DNA of 40,047 nt from an uncultured Mycoplasmatota bacterium (GTDB lineage Bacteria; Bacillota_I; Bacilli_A; RF39; UBA660), in the NCBI GenBank assembly GCA_947569245.1, contig CANORV010000005.1, positions 1-40,047 on the forward strand, written 5' to 3'. The position numbers and the translations under genes were made by a program. The notes beneath the pieces were generated by a model. That model had not been told where the DNA came from and ran no database searches. It saw only the letters and a program-made list of their open reading frames with translations. Positions within the stretch are counted from its first letter, which is position 1. The number at the start of each line of letters is the position of its first letter. Below are positions 1 through 8,476 of this stretch, in pieces.

Positions 1-481
1 ATAAGTAATGTTTTACATTTGATTCTGTTACTTCTAATTCTTTTGATATTTCTTTTATCGAATAGTTATTATAATAATAAAGATAAAAAATTTTTGAAAT
101 TATTACTTTTTTAGTTTTTAAATACTTCCACACTTTTTTTATTTCTTCTTTAGTTAATATAATATTTTCAATATTAATATCTGATTTTATATCACTTATT
201 ATTTCTTTGTCATTATTATTTGAAAATAAAGATATTATTTTATTCTTGTATTTAAATCTATAGTAATCTTTAATTTTGTTTTTACTAATGGCAATTAAAT
301 ATGCTTTTGGATCTAGTATTTTCTCGTTTTTATTTAGCTTTTTATATAATTCAATATAAATATTTTGGACTATATCTTTTACATCTTCGATATTAGAACA
401 GTTACATACTACATAGGTTAAAATATCTTGATAAGTCATATAATAATACTCATCAAACTGTTTTAAGGTTTTTATGGCCAT
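1..481 (-). CDS. ECF-type RNA polymerase sigma factor, 3' end beyond window
   Basis: Reading the minus strand from the ATG at 481 gives an open frame to the window edge (about 160 residues seen). A GAGGTGA ribosome site lies 4 bases before the ATG. The N-terminal part has a sigma-70 region-2 pattern (EDVKDIVQNIYIELYKKL, about residues 32-49) with the typical 'DPKAYLIAISKNKIKDYYR' core helix. The C-terminal part has a region-4 helix-turn-helix (YSIKEISKELEVTESNVKHY). Size and the lack of regions 1 and 3 fit an ECF sigma factor, which would direct RNA polymerase to a small stress or envelope regulon. The stop codon and any anti-sigma partner lie to the left of the window. The small membrane protein just upstream (592-839) could be co-transcribed. 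Confidence 0.8.
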   Translation of the reverse strand, partial: MAIKTLKQFDEYYYMTYQDILTYVVCNCSNIEDVKDIVQNIYIELYKKLNKNEKILDPKAYLIAISKNKIKDYYRFKYKNKIISLFSNNNDKEIISDIKSDINIENIILTKEEIKKVWKYLKTKKVIISKIFYLYYYNNYSIKEISKELEVTESNVKHYL

Positions 482-591
482 TTTATCACCTCATTAATAT
501 AGTCGTTTATTTTTATAAAAAGTTCCATAAATTTAGAAAAAAAAGATATAAATATATAACTATTTACATCTTAAAATATAATTATAATTTG

Positions 592-839
592 TTATCTTAT
601 AAAAAATAATAAGTCTAATATATTGGCTAAGTTATTTTTAAACCATTCACTTAATTGATATAATCTTATTATACTTCCAATAATCATACATGTATTAAAT
701 ATACATAATAGTAACCCTAAAAATCCGTCTGGTTTTTCAAATAAAAAAATGTGTAAAATAAATCCTGATAAACTCATAATTAGTAATATTTCATATAAAA
801 TTATTTTCTTTTTTTAATAGATTCTTTAGTCATTTTCAT
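592..839 (-). pseudogene. Small two-helix membrane protein, frameshifted in an A7 run
   Basis: A good start (AGAGGTAAAATT then ATG at 839) opens MKMTKESIKKRK and stops after 12 codons. The adjacent frame, reached by adding one base to the A7 run inside codons 8-11, continues without a stop as KKKIILYEILLIMSLSGF and runs to 592. That gives about 80 residues with two hydrophobic segments and a short polar loop. No family recognised. It is upstream of the ECF sigma gene on the same strand, so a co-regulator role is conceivable but not shown. The frameshift could be a real mutation, a slippage-prone switch, transcriptional slippage, or a sequencing error. Confidence 0.5.
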
Positions 840-1004
840 AATTTTACCTCTTTTATAATTATTACAAATTTTTTATAGCATTTCTAATTTTCATTAATGT
901 AATCATCAAAAAATATCTATTCTTTAGAAATTCATACAAAAGTTATTTTAATTATATCACTGTCTTAAAAATTAATCATTATTTTTCTTTTTTTTATGAT
1001 TAAT

Positions 1005-1937
1005 TTAGATTGCAATTAACGTTATTTCTGTTGGATAAAGTGGTGATGAATTATATCTTAAATATAATTTGTAATCACTATTAAAGTCTTTAATCATCCT
1101 AGCTATTTTATATAAGTCTTCATTGTTATGATAAACTGATATAAGTAATTTAGGATGAGTATTTAATATATGATTTTTTGCTCCTTCTAAGGCTTTTTGT
1201 TCCATACCTTCAATATCCATTTTTATAAGAGTTATCTCATCTTTGATATCATTATCGAGAGTTGTTACAACAATTTCTCCATCTTCTTTATTAATCAAGG
1301 TGTTTGCTGATAAACTTTCTTCATTATTATTTACAGTCATTACTGTATCCTCGTTTGAAATTCCCTTTAACCTATATTCAATATTATTATAATTTTTTAA
1401 GTTTTCTTTTAGTGTTTCAAAAGTACTTAGAGTAATTTCATAACAGTATATTTTTTTATAGGAATTTTCTCCATAATTATCTATATAAGATAAAACAGTA
1501 TCTCCAGTATATGCCCCAAGGTCCACTATTACTTCATTATTGTCACATTTTACAATATCCAAATCAAAATAGTCATCAAAAAGATTTTCCTTGGTACGAC
1601 TTGTTGTATAAAAATCATATTTATACCAATTATTTAAGATTGAAAATAAAGTTTTTTTAGAACGATAATCACAAAGGTTATTATAAAGCCATACAAAATC
1701 ATCAATATGATTATATAATACACTTGCTTTTAACTCTATTTCTTCATAATTTTGATTATTAATATCAAGTTTTCCCCAATATCCAAATTTGTTAAAGAAA
1801 TCCATAAAGCTTTGTTTTGTTTCTAGTGGTATTTTATCAAAATGTTCTCTTATTTTATGATAAATTTCTTTTTCAGTTAAGGCTTTTATTTCACTTACTA
1901 AATCTTGAAACTGTCTATTTATTATATTTGTATTCAA
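1005..1937 (-). CDS. FkbM-family SAM-dependent methyltransferase
   Basis: The SAM-binding motif I is VDLGAYTGDTVLSYI (about residue 140), followed by the acidic strand-2 motif KIYCYEITLSTFETLKENL. The FkbM signature TLIKMDIEGMEQKALEGA (about residues 240-257) precedes a conserved 'HPKLLISVYH' strand. About 310 residues, usual for FkbM proteins with an N-terminal extension. Such enzymes O-methylate sugars or other small molecules; the substrate cannot be read here. The frame is open to a GTG at 1946, but the GGGAG site is 2 bases from it, so the TTG at 1937 (9-base spacing) is the better start. The gene follows serS on the same strand, and a terminator-like hairpin overlaps its ribosome site. 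Confidence 0.82.
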   Translation of the reverse strand: MNTNIINRQFQDLVSEIKALTEKEIYHKIREHFDKIPLETKQSFMDFFNKFGYWGKLDINNQNYEEIELKASVLYNHIDDFVWLYNNLCDYRSKKTLFSILNNWYKYDFYTTSRTKENLFDDYFDLDIVKCDNNEVIVDLGAYTGDTVLSYIDNYGENSYKKIYCYEITLSTFETLKENLKNYNNIEYRLKGISNEDTVMTVNNNEESLSANTLINKEDGEIVVTTLDNDIKDEITLIKMDIEGMEQKALEGAKNHILNTHPKLLISVYHNNEDLYKIARMIKDFNSDYKLYLRYNSSPLYPTEITLIAI

Positions 1938-1975
1938 AAAAATCACACTCCCATTAATTTTATGAGTAAGTGTGT
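1936..1975 (-). terminator. Terminator-like hairpin between serS and the FkbM gene
   Basis: On the minus strand CACACT ... AGTGTG forms a stem followed by ATTTTTTT, which would end the serS transcript. The 3' arm contains the GGGAG ribosome site of the FkbM gene, and the U-run touches its TTG start. Only readthrough or an internal promoter would express the downstream gene. Strength of the stem is judged by eye. Confidence 0.5.
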
Positions 1976-2013
1976 TTTTTTATTATTATCTTACTAATTC
2001 ATTATCTCCTTAG

Positions 2014-3297
2014 TTATTTCATTTCTATTTTTTTCTTTCCACCCATGTAAGGTTGCAATGCTTTTGGTACTTTTATTGATCCATCTTCTTGATAGTTATT
2101 TTCAATTACGGCAATTAATCCTCTTGGTGTTGCAACTACTGTATTATTTAACGTGCTTACATAATATGTTCCATTTTCACCTTTAGTTCTAATACCTAAT
2201 CTTCTAGCTTGAGCATCCCCAAGTGTTGAACATGAACCAACTTCAAAATATTTCTTTTGTCTTGGACTCCATGCTTCAACATCACAAGATTTTACTTTTA
2301 AATCAGCAAGATCTCCACTACAACATTCAAGTGTTCTTACTGGGACATCTAAACTTCTAAAAAACTCTACTGTGAACTGCCACATTTTATTATACCAATC
2401 CATAGCTTCTTCTTCTTTACATAAAACGACCATTTCTTGTTTTTCAAATTGATGAACACGGTATAATCCTCTTTCTTCTATTCCGTGAGAACCAACTTCT
2501 TTTCTAAAACATGGAGAATAGCTTGTCATAGCAATTGGTAAATCATCTTCCTTAACAATTTGATCTTTAAATTTACCAATCATTGAATGCTCACTTGTAC
2601 CAATTAAAAACAAATCTTCATTTTCTATTTTATACATCATAGCATCCATTTCTTCAAAAGACATAACTCCACTAACAACATCACTTCTAATCATGAATGG
2701 TGGTATACAGTATGTAAAACCTTTATCAATCATAAAATCTCTAGCATAACTAAGCATAGCAGAATGAAGTCTTGCTATATCTCCAACTAAATAATAAAAA
2801 CCATTTCCACTAGTTCTTCCAGCACTTTCCTTATCAAGACCATTAAAATTATCGATGATATCAGCATGATATGGAATTTCATATGTTGGTACTACTGGTT
2901 CACCAAATTTTTCAATTTCAACATTCTTAGAATCATCTTCTCCTATTGGAACACTTTCATCAATTATATTTGGAATTAACATCATTCTTTGTTTAATTTC
3001 TTCCTGAAGGCGTTCTTCCTCTTGTTCTAAGTTTTCTAATCGTTTATTTATTTCTACTACTTCTTCTTTTTTCTTATTTGCCTCTTCCTGCTTTTTATCA
3101 CGCATTAAAACACCTATTTCACTACTGATTGTGTTTCTATTCTTTCTTAAATCATCTGCTTCTTGTTTTACTTTTCTATTTTCAATATCTAAACTAGCTA
3201 CCTCATCTACTAAAACTAGTTTTTTATCTTGAAACTTTTTCTTTATATTTTCCTTTACTAATTCTTTGTTTTCTCTTATTAATTTAATATCAATCAT
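2014..3297 (-). CDS. serS: Seryl-tRNA synthetase
   Basis: Charges tRNA-Ser with serine in the cytoplasm. 427 residues, the normal bacterial length. Residues 1 to about 110 form the long antiparallel coiled coil that grips tRNA-Ser (charged heptads such as KQEADDLRKNRNTISSEIG). The class II core follows: motif 1 around 'YARDFMIDKGFTYCIPPFMI', motif 2 'SPCFRKEVGSHGIEERGLYR', and motif 3 with 'NNTVVATPRGLIAVIENNYQ'. The ATG at 3297 is preceded by AAGGAGAGTG. A T-box leader with a terminator lies immediately upstream, so expression should respond to uncharged tRNA-Ser. Confidence 0.97.
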   Translation of the reverse strand: MIDIKLIRENKELVKENIKKKFQDKKLVLVDEVASLDIENRKVKQEADDLRKNRNTISSEIGVLMRDKKQEEANKKKEEVVEINKRLENLEQEEERLQEEIKQRMMLIPNIIDESVPIGEDDSKNVEIEKFGEPVVPTYEIPYHADIIDNFNGLDKESAGRTSGNGFYYLVGDIARLHSAMLSYARDFMIDKGFTYCIPPFMIRSDVVSGVMSFEEMDAMMYKIENEDLFLIGTSEHSMIGKFKDQIVKEDDLPIAMTSYSPCFRKEVGSHGIEERGLYRVHQFEKQEMVVLCKEEEAMDWYNKMWQFTVEFFRSLDVPVRTLECCSGDLADLKVKSCDVEAWSPRQKKYFEVGSCSTLGDAQARRLGIRTKGENGTYYVSTLNNTVVATPRGLIAVIENNYQEDGSIKVPKALQPYMGGKKKIEMK

Positions 3298-3314
3298 TTT
3301 TACACTCTCCTTAT

Positions 3315-3545
3315 TTACAATTAAAAAGCCCTAGTATCCTTTATAAAGGAGTGACTAGAGCACGGTACCATCCTAAGTTTAACTTAATTAGTGATAACGG
3401 ATTAATCCGGAACTGATTAGGTTCTCAAATCAGGAAGTAGATTAAATAAGTCTATGCTTAGTTTTCACCATAATACTAAGTCTCTTAATTCATAAATCTT
3501 ATTATTGGTTTCCTTCAAACGATTTAATATTATTATAAGTAAATT
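3315..3545 (-). promoter_or_regulatory. T-box leader of serS
   Basis: On the minus strand the conserved T-box (AGGATGGTACCGTG, complement of 3361-3374) is followed by a terminator hairpin (3331-3358, CTAGT..ACTAG stem, then GGCTTTTT). The preceding 150 bases can fold into a long stem I with apical hairpin CTTAGT/ACTAAG. Uncharged tRNA-Ser would bind and favour the antiterminator. A UCC triplet (complement of 3433-3435) is a possible Ser specifier, but I could not verify its placement in the specifier loop. Confidence 0.9.
3331..3358 (-). terminator. T-box attenuator terminator
   Basis: Near-perfect stem CTAGT-(CA)-CTCCTTTATAAAGGAT-ACTAG followed on the minus strand by GGGCTTTTT, directly downstream of the T-box sequence and upstream of the serS ribosome site. 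Confidence 0.85.
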
Positions 3546-3594
3546 TAAGCAAATTATCAATACAAATTAACAAATTTTTAAAACTTTATAATTT

Positions 3595-3870
3595 TTAAAT
3601 ATTTTTTTCTAACTCTAAATCTTTTTGAAGACCTTTTCTGAAAAAGTGAGTCAGTCTTTCTAAAATATCCTCATCTTCTACTAAAGATACATCTATTTCA
3701 TCATTTAAATATTTTTCTTCAAATATTAAAAAGGCCTCACTTAAATCTTTTTTACTTTTAGTCAATCTATTAACAAATAAAAAGCTTCTATTTTTGTACT
3801 TAGCATGATCGAAAACTAAATATGAACTACTATCTTCTAGAGTTATTATTTTGTTTATCTTGCTTTGCAT
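3595..3870 (-). CDS. DUF1292-like small protein
   Basis: 91 residues. The N-terminal 'INKIITLEDSSSYLVFDHAKYKNRSFLFVNRL' resembles the start of DUF1292 (YrzB-type) proteins of Firmicutes, which have no defined function. The C-terminal half is acidic and helical (VEDEDILERLTHFFRKG). No signal peptide or membrane segment. The start overlaps the stop of the upstream gene as TAATG, implying translational coupling in one operon. The family call is by eye and moderate. Confidence 0.55.
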   Translation of the reverse strand: MQSKINKIITLEDSSSYLVFDHAKYKNRSFLFVNRLTKSKKDLSEAFLIFEEKYLNDEIDVSLVEDEDILERLTHFFRKGLQKDLELEKNI

Positions 3871-4445
3871 TACTTACTTCTCCCTTCATGACTTTCTTTA
3901 CTTTGTGAAGAATACGAATTAATAGTTTTTAAAGAAGGTGAAGCTGACTTAATAAGTATATTTTTTAACTCTAACAGTTCTTCCTTCTTATGTTTCATTT
4001 CATCATTATTATCTTCATTTTTATCTTTAGTATTCTTATTTACTTTTTCATATACATCTTCTAAATTAGCATATGTAACTACTCCATCATCTGTTGATAG
4101 AGCAATAGCCGTTTTGTTATAGTCTAAGTTATCAGTTAAATATGTTTCCTGAATGTTATGATCGATATCTTCTACAAAAACTGTTTCCTGAAAAGTAGCA
4201 AGTTCTCTTAATTTGTTTCTTTCTGTAACAATAGCATTCTCACGATTAATAGCATCTGTTATTGTTTGGTATAAATTTTCAGGAAGATTTTCTCCTACAA
4301 TAGTACCTAATATAGTATCACTTTGAAACCTGTTGTTCTTCTTATTAATATCTAGCTTAATAAGAAATAATTTTGCTGGTCCTTGTTTAGTGGACATTTT
4401 TTGTAATAATTCATTACTGGCATCTTCTATTGCTTGTACTTTCAT
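3870..4445 (-). CDS. Conserved hypothetical acidic protein
   Basis: 191 residues, no family recognised. The first half mixes short strands and helices (AKLFLIKLDINKKNNR, TILGTIVGENLPENLYQTI). The tail from about residue 130 is very charged and low in complexity (KVNKNTKDKNEDNNDEMKHK), followed by a Ser-rich end. No membrane segment, so it is probably cytoplasmic. It starts with ATG after GGAGGGATG and couples by TAATG to the DUF1292-like gene. About 35 bases separate it from the O-antigen-ligase-like gene upstream, so all three may share a transcript. Confidence 0.6.
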   Translation of the reverse strand: MKVQAIEDASNELLQKMSTKQGPAKLFLIKLDINKKNNRFQSDTILGTIVGENLPENLYQTITDAINRENAIVTERNKLRELATFQETVFVEDIDHNIQETYLTDNLDYNKTAIALSTDDGVVTYANLEDVYEKVNKNTKDKNEDNNDEMKHKKEELLELKNILIKSASPSLKTINSYSSQSKESHEGRSK

Positions 4446-4481
4446 ATCATCCCTCCAAGTATAACTTAATTATACTTTATT

Positions 4482-5777
4482 TTAAGTATTATGGGTAGTT
4501 AATTTAATTGAATTTATGATAAATAATGTCAAGTAGATACTTACTGCTGGGCTAAGAAGAACATGTCCTGCTAACAATGATGTAACTAGTAATAGAGAAA
4601 TTCCTAAAAAGTATGATAAACATTCATCTTTTCTTCTTCCATCTAACATACTAAATAATGAAAGATAGGCTTCTTTTAAAAGAATAATTACTGGTAGAAA
4701 ATAAATTATAAAACCAACTAAACCATGTCTATATAAAATATCAAAAATATCCATTTCAATAAACTTAGTATTTATATTATCAGTTGCATAGTTTTCAATA
4801 TAACCTATTCCTAGAAGTTGTTCAGTAATGGTTGATTTTTGATAATTATTTCTTGTTTTATTTAAAAAAGTTAGACGATCACTAAAGATAAAACGATCAA
4901 TAAGTTCTGGTTTTGTAACAACATCTGTTACTTTTTCTACACCGAGAAATTCTAAATGAAGTTTTATATTTTTATAAAAGTTAGTTTTAGGTAAAATAAA
5001 ACTTATAAAGCAAATAAGAGATACTATTATAATTAAAGTATACGAAATTATTCTTTTAAAGTTGGTCTTTTCATTATTATATAAATATAATATAAAGTAT
5101 GATAGTATCGTAATTAGTAATGATAAAATGACGATTTTACTACCTAGGTTAAATAAAACTATAAAAGTAAAAATTATTGTAAATATTTTCTTTATTTTAC
5201 TCTTTTCACTCTTTAAATATATAGATAAAAAAGGCATTAATCCAACGAAAATAGCACTTATTTCGTTTATTGATTGAAACCATCCTATTATGCCACTTTT
5301 TCCTTGAGTGTATCCGTTAAAAGATGTCTTAGTAATAGTTGGAATAATAATTAAAATCAAATAAATTAACATAACTTTAATAAAGTCTATACTTGATATA
5401 GATTTTTTTTTATTTTGAAATATTTCATATAGCATAATTAATAGTAATGGAAAGTAAAAGGCTCTTAGTAAATTTTTTACTTCATAAACGATTGCTTCTT
5501 GACCCTTAATTAAAAGAATCATTGTACTAAATAGTATCATGTAGATAATTATCATGATAAAGTATTTTAAATATCTTTTTTTGTTTCTCATTACAAACAA
5601 ATAATAATAAGTTATAAAGAAGAGAAATAGCATTCTAGCTATTACACCAAATGTTATATCTATTTTAAAAAGATTAATGGATAATGATGTTAGTAAGTCT
5701 ATTATAGGTTGAAGAAACAAAAAAAGATAAAGTATTTTTTCTATGTTTTGTTCTAAAAAAACATTTATCTTTTTCAT
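4482..5777 (-). CDS. O-antigen ligase / Wzy-polymerase-like membrane protein
   Basis: 431 residues with about 10-12 hydrophobic segments and a large extracytoplasmic loop before the last membrane segments (about residues 265-340, 'KLHLEFLGVEKVTDVVTKPE' onward). Topology, length and the 'LGIGYIENY' motif fit the O-antigen ligase-like family, which polymerises or transfers glycans at the outer face of the membrane. In a Gram-positive it would act on a capsule or wall polysaccharide. The start overlaps the stop of the preceding gene (ATGA) with AAGGT upstream. Family membership is inferred from topology, not a clear catalytic motif. Confidence 0.6.
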   Translation of the reverse strand: MKKINVFLEQNIEKILYLFLFLQPIIDLLTSLSINLFKIDITFGVIARMLFLFFITYYYLFVMRNKKRYLKYFIMIIIYMILFSTMILLIKGQEAIVYEVKNLLRAFYFPLLLIMLYEIFQNKKKSISSIDFIKVMLIYLILIIIPTITKTSFNGYTQGKSGIIGWFQSINEISAIFVGLMPFLSIYLKSEKSKIKKIFTIIFTFIVLFNLGSKIVILSLLITILSYFILYLYNNEKTNFKRIISYTLIIIVSLICFISFILPKTNFYKNIKLHLEFLGVEKVTDVVTKPELIDRFIFSDRLTFLNKTRNNYQKSTITEQLLGIGYIENYATDNINTKFIEMDIFDILYRHGLVGFIIYFLPVIILLKEAYLSLFSMLDGRRKDECLSYFLGISLLLVTSLLAGHVLLSPAVSIYLTLFIINSIKLTTHNT

Positions 5778-6418
5778 ATTATACCTTCTTGATCTTCACT
5801 TGTCATATTAGAATAAGTCATTCTTAATTTTTCAGTGAATCCTTCTTCTATTTTGTTTATTGCTATAATATTTAGTGTCTTTTTAGCACTTTCTATTTGA
5901 CTTTTTTTATCATTTGAACTACTAAGTGGTAATTTTTCCATTTCTTTTTTTATATTAAATGCAAGTTGGTTTAAGATGTCATCTTCACTTGATAAATCAT
6001 TTTGTAAAAAGACTTCATAGATAAAGACAACAGTTTCTAAGTTTTTAGCATGTTTTAAGTCTTCTAATACCTCATTATACAAAGCTTTTTTCTGATCAAT
6101 ATTAGATTGATTTTTATTATATAATTGCTGTTCTTCTTCAAATTTAGAAACAAGTTCTCCGTCATTAGAAAAATATGGGGAGATTTTGGTTGTTAAGATC
6201 TTAGAATTTTTATAATAGATTCTCATCTTTTGGTGGAAGCTTTCAAGACTAGTTTGGTCCATTTTTATTGGTAGAGCTCCATAATATGAACAAAAGGCTT
6301 CTATTTCTTCTAAAGTTAGATTCCAATTTAATGTTTTCATCCAATCTTCACTGTTATTTATTTTGTTCATTAATGAAAGAATTATTAAACTGGATTGATT
6401 TATCAATTCGTCTTTCAT
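5774..6418 (-). CDS. Hypothetical helical protein between ltaS-like and ligase-like genes
   Basis: 214 residues, mostly charged helices (for example NKNQSNIDQKKALYNEVLEDLKHAK), with no signal peptide or membrane span. No family recognised. GAGGTG lies 7 bases before the ATG at 6418. Its stop overlaps the start of the O-antigen-ligase-like gene (ATGA), and it follows the LtaS-like gene closely, so it is probably a cytoplasmic member of a glycopolymer operon. Confidence 0.6.
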   Translation of the reverse strand: MKDELINQSSLIILSLMNKINNSEDWMKTLNWNLTLEEIEAFCSYYGALPIKMDQTSLESFHQKMRIYYKNSKILTTKISPYFSNDGELVSKFEEEQQLYNKNQSNIDQKKALYNEVLEDLKHAKNLETVVFIYEVFLQNDLSSEDDILNQLAFNIKKEMEKLPLSSSNDKKSQIESAKKTLNIIAINKIEEGFTEKLRMTYSNMTSEDQEGII

Positions 6419-6434
6419 ATAAACACCTCTATTC

Positions 6435-8348
6435 TTATTTATATTTTTCTTTATTTTTATAATAGTTACTAAGTATTATCTCATCGTTTATTTTTATTTT
6501 AGTATTTACATATTTACTCATTTTCTTAACATATTCCATAGTCTCTTCGTTAGCATTTTTTAAATTATTTGAATAAATTTTTCCATCATAGAAGCTTCCA
6601 TCTGGAAAGTAGATAAAGTTTTCATGGTTTTCTGAGAAGACATCTGTTGCCATATAATTATTTAAATTGTAGTCTAGACCAAAAAGATTAGCCAATGTCG
6701 GTAAGATATCTGCTGTATCCATAAGTGTGTCTATATCTTGATGTTTTATGTCCTTACTCCATATTATAAATGGAACGTTTTGAAGAAGATTAGTATCAGT
6801 TGTCTTTTTTTGTTTTTTGACATAATCTTGGTTATCATAACCATAAGTATAATGATCTGTAAATAATACAATAACAGTATCATCTAATTTCTTATCTTTT
6901 TCTAATCGATTTAGTAACAATCTTAAAAATTCATCATTTGTTTTTACAAGGTTTCTGTAACATGAAAGTTCTTTGTCATTTTTAATATTTAAGTTATAGG
7001 GATTATTACTACAATTGTCGTTTGTATCATCATATGGAACATGAGGTGTATAGGTTGTAACTAAAGTCATGAATTTATCACTATTAGGGGCTATTATATT
7101 ATAAGTGTAGTCATCAGTTGCAAGAGTTGTATCTTTAAAGTACTTACTACTTTCTAATTTCTTATTTTTATCATCTAATAAGGCATAGTGTTTTTCATAG
7201 CCAAAGGCAAGATGAAGATTACTTCTATTATAATAGTTTCCACTATTTGCGTGTATTGAGTTTACAGTGTATCCTTTTTCTTTAAAAAGATTAGGTAAAG
7301 AATATTGATAGTCATTTTTATCAAAATTATAAATAGCTTTAGTGTTACCTACAGAGTATAAGCCTGTATTTACTGCAAATTCTGAGTTAATAGTTTGACC
7401 TGAACCAAATGCTGGTGCATATCTATTAGTAAAATTTAACCCTTCATTTGCTAGTTTTAGGATAGTTGGTGTTACTTCTTCTGATAAAATCCAGTTATCA
7501 ACACTTTCTAAAAGAATTAGTATTAGATTTTTATCTTTAAATTTATTAGTATATTTATTGGTTAATGTTTCTTTTTTATTATTATCTAAGTAAGTATTTA
7601 TATCGTTTATATATTTTTTGTTGTTATTTATAAATTGGTCTTTTATATATAGATATGTACTTCTAAACATTAATTCATACATACCTGATACTTCTAAACT
7701 TTTAGTTTGATTATTAAAATCATCATAAACATTTCGTGGTTTAAAAGCTGCATCCCAGGCAAGTGGATCTTCAGCTTTTTTTCCAAGTCTATTTATAGCT
7801 AGAAATCTAGTTAATGGAACAATTATAATAATAATTAATACGATAGTTAGGTAGTATTTTTTAGTTCTTTTTAGATTAATACTTCTAATTATTAAACAAG
7901 CTATTACGGTTAAAGTTATAGATATAATTATCATAGCAATTACTTTAAAATCTGTTTTATTGATGGCATAACCTAGGTATCCTTCTGCTTCTTTTCCTAG
8001 AAGGATATCACTAAAGGCAAAGAAACGATCAAGAATTTTCATGTGAAGCGTTTGGGCAAGAAGTAAAATATTAGCTAAAATATTACTAATTGCTAAAAAG
8101 ATAATGCTTCCCTTTTTAGGTAGTAGATAGATTATTCCAATAATTATTATGATATAGCTTAATGTAAAAAGATTCGGAGCTAAATGTGTATATTTATAAA
8201 AGGCTATGTATGAAAAACCAAATCTACGTAAGTATATATCAATTAAACCGAAGGATAAACTGATAAATACTATAAGTAAGATATTTTTTACATAATTATT
8301 TTTAAAAAAAGATTTGATTTTATTTTTTAATAATTCTATTTTTTCCAA
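6435..8348 (-). CDS. LtaS-type polyglycerol-phosphate synthase / phosphoglycerol transferase
   Basis: Five N-terminal membrane segments (to about residue 190) are followed by an extracellular sulfatase-fold domain. Conserved features are NLILILLESVDNW (metal-binding Glu), the nucleophile Thr region FGSGQTINSEF, and VIVLFTDHYTYGYD (metal ligands). About 637 residues, like LtaS/YfnI/YqgS. These enzymes move glycerol-phosphate from phosphatidylglycerol to lipoteichoic acid or its primer. GTG at 8357 lies inside the AAGGTGAT ribosome site, so TTG at 8348 is preferred. It is divergent from the PASTA gene and heads an apparent operon with two downstream membrane/glycan genes. A second paralogue is at 22690-24831. 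Confidence 0.88.
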   Translation of the reverse strand: MEKIELLKNKIKSFFKNNYVKNILLIVFISLSFGLIDIYLRRFGFSYIAFYKYTHLAPNLFTLSYIIIIIGIIYLLPKKGSIIFLAISNILANILLLAQTLHMKILDRFFAFSDILLGKEAEGYLGYAINKTDFKVIAMIIISITLTVIACLIIRSINLKRTKKYYLTIVLIIIIIVPLTRFLAINRLGKKAEDPLAWDAAFKPRNVYDDFNNQTKSLEVSGMYELMFRSTYLYIKDQFINNNKKYINDINTYLDNNKKETLTNKYTNKFKDKNLILILLESVDNWILSEEVTPTILKLANEGLNFTNRYAPAFGSGQTINSEFAVNTGLYSVGNTKAIYNFDKNDYQYSLPNLFKEKGYTVNSIHANSGNYYNRSNLHLAFGYEKHYALLDDKNKKLESSKYFKDTTLATDDYTYNIIAPNSDKFMTLVTTYTPHVPYDDTNDNCSNNPYNLNIKNDKELSCYRNLVKTNDEFLRLLLNRLEKDKKLDDTVIVLFTDHYTYGYDNQDYVKKQKKTTDTNLLQNVPFIIWSKDIKHQDIDTLMDTADILPTLANLFGLDYNLNNYMATDVFSENHENFIYFPDGSFYDGKIYSNNLKNANEETMEYVKKMSKYVNTKIKINDEIILSNYYKNKEKYK

Positions 8349-8476
8349 CTTTATCACCTTGTGTTAATTATATCAGAAAACAGACTATCATTCGACACTT
8401 TTTCAAATATTTTTCAAATTAATTGTTTATATAATTATTTATTTATTATATAATTGTAGTGTAAGGTGGTTAAGAT

